Assembly (NCBI RefSeq): GCF_020509005.1
Contig: NC_063012.1
Span: 7,192,001 to 7,256,000, forward strand
Length of the DNA stretch: 64,000 bases
DNA from: Fulvia fulva
Lineage: Eukaryota > Ascomycota > Dothideomycetes > Mycosphaerellales > Mycosphaerellaceae
Direction: 5' to 3'
Below, piece after piece: positions 59,401 to 64,000 of the stretch. A model generated the notes under the pieces. The model was not told the origin of the DNA, made no database searches, and was given only the letters and a program-made list of their open reading frames with translations. Within the stretch, counting starts at the first letter, position 1. Every line of letters begins with the position of its first letter. Both the position numbers and the translations under genes were made by a program.

Positions 59401-61620
59401 GTTCTTACCTTCTACGTCTCTATACCCTTTAGGGTTACGAGCTCTATGTCCCTACTTTCCGTGATCTCTAGGAGCTAACTACCTAGATATACGTAAGGGG
59501 GGGGGGAATTCTAGACCCTACGTTAGGTAGTAGAGGTTAAAGTCGCCTAGGAGGATATAGTTTATATCCCCTTAGTCGAGTACCTAGTTAAGTCGTACTA
59601 GCGTGCCGAGGTCTCTACTCGTTCTTCCCTAAGGAGGAGGGTTATAGACGTTATATCCGGATAGGTCCTTAACTCGTAGTAATTTAGATAGTCGTAATGT
59701 CTCCTTAACTCCCTTCCGGGTACGAGATTACCTTCTAGGCGCCCGTACGTAATACTTTACTAACGTATATATATATCCTTAGGGTATAGCCTATGCCTCC
59801 CTCGATAGCTATATAGTACCGTAGGTCGGTAAAGGTAGTAGGTCTTCGAGTATATAGGTTTAGCTATAGCTCTTATATCGCTACGATATAATACCTTTAG
59901 TCGTCGAGTTCCTAGAGGAAGTAGAGTTGAACCTTGTCCTTACGTTTATTAACGTTATACTATATAATAGTAAGGTTGGCTTATATTAGTATTACGGACT
60001 AGCTAGGATAAGGTCTATTAGGGTACTCGTTAGCTATATAGCTCCTTCGTTTGTCGCGCTATCCTATTAGGTTAGTTAGCGTTCGGTCGTTAGGGGGTGC
60101 CCGAAGATTCGTATCTATCTAGCTTCATTTACCGCCCTCTACAGCCCCCTTAGGCGTCCCGGCGGTAGGTAAGTGCTCTACTATATATTTTGTATCGCTT
60201 CGTCTATCCTTTTCCTCTTTACGGCCTCGAATCCTCTATACTAGGAATTACCGAGCGTTAGTATAGAGTACCTCGCCGGAGTTATTACCCTAGCCTAGCG
60301 GGCCTTTTCTTACGCTACTATCCTTATAGGGTATTAGTTCGAGTATACCGGGTATTTACGGCCGTAGTACGCGTACCTCGATTCCTCCCGTAGGTATTAT
60401 TCCCCCTAATACGGTCCTACGTAGTATAGGTACTTAGGGGTCTTCTCGGTACACTTTAGCGCGATATAGCCGTATTATTAGTAGTTAAAGCATTGGAGCA
60501 CTCTATAGCTACCCTTATATATCTCTATATCGAGGCGTTTGTATTACTAGAATAGTCCTCCTTCTAGGACCTAGTTCGCTTATTCCGCGGTAGCTATCTA
60601 GACGATTAGAGAGGAGTACGTCTTAGTAGCTTCGACGTTCTTATTTAGCTACGCTACTTTAGTAAAGCGTACTCCCGGTAAGGTGTTCTAGTTCTATATC
60701 TAGAGTAGGGCGAGGTCGTTCTCTACCCTAAAGGTCCTTAGTACCCTATAGGCTATTACCGTAAACTACTAGTAAGAGACCTTTACCGACCTCGCTACCT
60801 TGACTGTCTAGTCCTTAAGGTAAGGAAGGAATCGTATTTAGTAAGCTAGCTACGAGATAAGGTAACAAGTCTTAACCGCGCTTTCCTACTTATCTAGTAC
60901 TACCGTATAGCCTCGTTTCGAGAGGTTAGCCCGGAGCAAAAGCTTCCCTCTACGCCCTCTCTCCCTATTTGCTCCTTAAGCTAATATCCACCTCTATAGG
61001 CCTAAGCCCTTTAGTACTCTCTATTGACCGATATACGTATCCGTCCTCTCGGGCTATATAGATAGTGTTAGCCGTCGCTACTAGTATATACTACGCCCTA
61101 GGTTTTGACGCCCTTCGCGTTACCGTAGCCTATCTCTAGAAAGCGGCCGTCTATACCTCGTAGGTTTGCTCGGGGCACACACTACGCCGGGCAGCGTACT
61201 CCTTACGTTTCTACCTACTAACTAATATAAAGTTCCTTATTACCCTACCCTCGATCCTCCCCGATTATAGAACTAATCTACTTATATTATACGTCTTTTC
61301 CCCGTCCTAATAGCCGTCTTTTCCTTACTTACGCTATCGTCTTTTCCTCGTCGTAATCTACTATATTAGACTAGGTACGTTATATAGCGGGATAGGTAGT
61401 ACCTTAGGTAAAACCCTCGTTCCTATACCGGGTGCTTAATAGGCCCTTATAGGCTTCGTCGCGTATCTACCTACCTACCGTATTACCCGCTAGTAAACAC
61501 TAGATTGTTTCGTAGTCCGCTCGACGCCGTCGTATAGTCCGCTTAGTTGTTATTCTATAGTCCGCTCGTCTAATATTCGTCGCTTAGCCCGCTCGGTTTA
61601 CGGTCTCCGGAGGTAAAAAT
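56421..61620 (-). mobile_element. LINE-2: second Tad/I-type LINE family, reversed
   Basis: Its 3' tail is a TA-dinucleotide run at about 56424-56443. On the minus strand the element carries an ORF1 with a CCHC knuckle near 60445-60500 ('QQYGYIALKC', one Cys or His changed), an endonuclease region about 60100-59200, and a reverse transcriptase with catalytic 'GFVDDTNILA' at about 57910-57940. Open frames at 56969-57193 and 58817-59029 on the plus strand are antisense shadows. The 5' boundary (about 61620) is uncertain and no TSD was recognised. All frames are RIP-broken. Confidence 0.7.
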
Positions 61621-62990
61621 TCTGTACTTATACTAGAGGTGTCCTATCGAGCGTATAGGCTACGGTTCCGCGCCCTTCTTATACGTAGAAAGAAGAGGGA
61701 CTCGCTCCCGATACGAGTACACGCTCGTCGGATAGTTTTTATGTCCGTTTTACTAGTAGTCCTCTATTCGCCGTAGCTTCGCCTATATTACGCGCCCGTC
61801 GCGCCTACGACGCTCTAGCGTAAGAATACTTAGCTCTCTCGTAGTAAGACGAGAGGTTCGTAGCTAATACTACGTATAGGTAATTCTCGTCGTCGACCCT
61901 ACCTAATATATAGGCGCTCGACTCTATTAAGACTAATAAAGTAATATACCCTATCCCTATACTATGCGCCCGGTTACGAATAGAAGTATATCGCCGTAGA
62001 CTTTATCGTCGACCTACCCGCTAGTAAAGATCGCGATACTAGACTAATCTATAAATATATCATAATAGTTACCGATATACTAACTAAACGCGTACGGCTA
62101 CTCCCTACTAATAACTTGAACGCTAAGCACGCCGCTACCTTATTCTATAAGTATATATTCCCCGTATACGGCCTGCCGGAGGTAGTCGTGAGTAATAGAG
62201 GCACGTAATTCGTTAGCGCGCTCTTCCGTAGACTCTACGTAAGGCTTAGTATCTACTAGAATCTTTCTATAGCCTTCTATCTAGAAACGGATAGGTAATT
62301 AGAACGTATAAACTAAGTACTCGAATAGTATATCCGCACCTATAATAACTATTAACAAGATAACTAGGTCGAGTTACTACCCGACGCCGAGTTCGCCCTT
62401 AATAATTACGAGTCTATAAGTACCGGAATAACTCTATTCTTCGCCGACTCTAGCCGCTACCCGCGGGTAGAGTTTAGTAGCCTAGCTAAACTATAAGTTA
62501 TAGCTCGGGAAGCACCTAACGTTAAGGCCGCTAACGCGTTAGTTAATAATATATAAGACACTTAAGTACAAATGCGGCGGGTACTCGAGTCTATACGCCG
62601 CGACCGCCTAGACGAGCTACGCGACGTATATACTTTTACTTAAGTACAAACGGCCGACGCCGTAAACACTCGGCGAGCGCTAGCGCCTACCTACTAGCCT
62701 AACGATATAGTTCTACTAGATACCCGTAATATTAAGACTATACGCCTAAGTAAGAAACTCGATTATAAGTTCCTTAGACCGTTTCGAGTCGTTAGGGCCG
62801 TAGGTAGACACTCGTATAAACTCGAACTTAGCGATAGGATATAAATCTATAACGTGTTCTATACGAGTAAGTTACGCCGCGTAGTAACCGAAGGGATACC
62901 TAAATAACGTAGACTACTACTAGCGCCCGTAACCGTAGAACGCGAAGGCTAGGTATTAGAGGAATACGAAGTAGAGGATCTAGTAGATTC
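61621..62990 (+). mobile_element. Gypsy D, right part: integrase core and C-terminus
   Basis: Continues Gypsy D after LINE-2: 'AVDFIVDLPASKDRDT' (about 61995-62042), 'TKRVRLLPTNNLNAKHAA' (about 62083-62136), 'GLPEVVVSNRG' and 'VSALFRRLYVRLS', then 'NNYESISTGITLFFAD', the usual order of a Ty3 integrase. A C-terminal region with 'NIKTIRLSKKLDYKFLRPF' lies at about 62732-62785. The end at 62990 is where Copia G's LTR starts. Confidence 0.7.
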
Positions 62991-63208
62991 TATTAAATAG
63001 GTACGAGTTACGTAGTAGTAGAAGACGGCGAATTATACAAAAGACGAAGAAGGACCTAATAGGATAGCGTGTATCTATATATAGTATCGCTAGTATTAGT
63101 ATAGGTGTTTTAGAAGGGACAGCTATACTTAGGACTTAACTAGTAAGCCCTGATTACTAATCTCCCTAAGCACCTAATGTTAACCCTATAACCTATATAT
63201 TCCCAATA
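62991..63208 (-). repeat. Copia G 3' LTR (218 bp, reversed), U5 half shared with Copia A
   Basis: The outer end reads TATTGGGAATATATAGG on the minus strand (ancestrally TGTTGGGAA). The last ~117 bp (62991-63107) are nearly the Copia A LTR end, while the first ~100 bp are unrelated to Copia A's U3. Confidence 0.75.
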
Positions 63209-64000
63209 CTCCTACTTAGGTCAGAAGGTCTTAAACAATCCCTTATATAAGCTAGAGCTGCCTTATAAAGTTTTGAAACTGCTAGCTATTAAGGGGCTTA
63301 GTCAGCCTGTTAGTAACTATGTCCTTTATATAGTAGTAATCCACTATAATCTTCCTTCGCTACGAGAGATTCCTAATATAGTAGTATATAATATCAATAT
63401 GCTTTGACCTATTATAGACATAGGCATCTTTAATAAAGGTCAAAGCTACTTAGTTGTTACCTATAAGCTCTACGGGTCTTAGCTTATTAACAGTACTGCT
63501 TACCTTGATCCTAGGTTAGAATAAACACTCTCTAACTAGGTCAGGACACCTTATCTCTCTAAGGACTATAGTAAGAAACTGTAACTACTTAGCTACTACA
63601 TTTATAGCTATGAACTCAGCCTCTTTTGTTGATATAGTAATAGACTTCTGCTTCCTACTTATCTAGGACATAGGTGATCTATAAAGGAACTATATATGTC
63701 TAAGGATTAAGACTCTATCTGCCTTATCTATAGTATAACTAGAATCTAAGTATCCCTAGAGAATACCTCCTCCTCTTCTATATATTAAGCCTAGGTCCGG
63801 GTATGATCTTAGATACCTAGAGAGTTTCTTTAAAGCTCTAAGATGTTGTTTTAAAGGGTCAGCAATATATAAGCTGATTCTTCTAAGGGGGAAAGTAAGG
63901 TCTGGCCTTGTCATTGTCATTAGCTATATCTAGGTACTATTATAACCCTAGTACTCCTGTTTGTTATATCTCTTATCTATAGTAGCTAAAGGTCTTAGAT
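62991..64000 (-). mobile_element. Copia G: reversed Copia element, 3' LTR and RNase H, continues past the right edge
   Basis: On the minus strand, RNase H sequence (about 63960-63250) resembles Copia A in order and wording but clearly differs. A purine tract and an LTR at 62991-63208 follow. RIP-type stops are frequent. The RT and the rest lie outside the window. Confidence 0.75.

Noticed and set aside
9981..64000. Starship-type giant element (tyrosine recombinase captain with cargo)
   Set aside because: No captain-like gene or cargo genes are seen; everything readable belongs to LTR elements, LINEs or hAT.
9981..64000. Regional centromere
   Set aside because: Nested RIP-mutated retrotransposons are compatible with one, but composition is not extremely AT-rich and no satellite is seen. 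Sequence alone cannot decide; CENP-A ChIP would.
1..64000. CRISPR arrays, tRNA or rRNA genes
   Set aside because: No regularly spaced repeat array was seen, and the only tRNA-like matches are short primer-binding sites.

Overview
The window looks like a chromosome arm of a filamentous ascomycete. The evidence is short GT-AG introns (about 49-111 nt) with recognisable branch points, a mitochondrial F1-delta gene, a Vps5-type retromer sorting nexin, and more than 50 kb of transposons mutated almost entirely by C-to-T at CpA (G-to-A at TpG), the signature of repeat-induced point mutation (RIP). The protein style (an F-box-like 'LPGELRNHIFAFLL' family protein, heavy Copia/Gypsy/Tad-LINE load) suggests Dothideomycetes, but no marker here proves the class.

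Bases 1-9.45 kb are ordinary gene space: the 3' end of an unidentified gene, ATP16 (F1 delta, six exons), a 1107-residue disordered protein of unknown function whose stop codon lies in a 13-bp minisatellite, VPS5 on the minus strand, and a short F-box-like protein. From about 9.75 kb the sequence passes through a roughly 350-bp ramp into a TE nest that reaches the right edge.

TE layout: a Ty3-like gag remnant (9.98-11.8); a hAT transposase remnant (12.1-14.1); a coiled-coil gag-like remnant (14.5-15.6); a reversed, internally deleted Tad-type LINE (15.6-17.7); Copia C (17.7-24.4) carrying a full-length LINE with 15-bp target-site duplications; Copia B (24.4-26.7 and 38.6-39.8) split by Copia A (26.73-38.57), whose 3' LTR is itself split by Gypsy F (32.18-38.48, TSD GTAGA); a reversed Copia C copy (39.8-43.7); a gag-like remnant (43.7-46.0); reversed Gypsy E (46.0-51.1); a head-to-head Copia A chimera (51.1-53.6); a LINE fragment (53.6-54.4); Gypsy D (54.4-56.4 and 61.6-63.0) split by a second reversed LINE family (56.4-61.6); and Copia G running off the right edge.

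The most interesting feature is an island at about 26.75-32.75 kb that largely escaped RIP in the middle of this heavily mutated nest. Mutation load follows position and not element: within one Gypsy insertion the 5' LTR is almost clean while the 3' LTR carries about 32 RIP-type changes, and Copia A keeps a single 1508-codon frame broken only by RIP-type stops. I found no new multi-gene system (no biosynthetic cluster, no Starship captain, no CRISPR). The novelty lies in the RIP mosaic, modular LTRs, priming sites and a palindrome-edge rearrangement.
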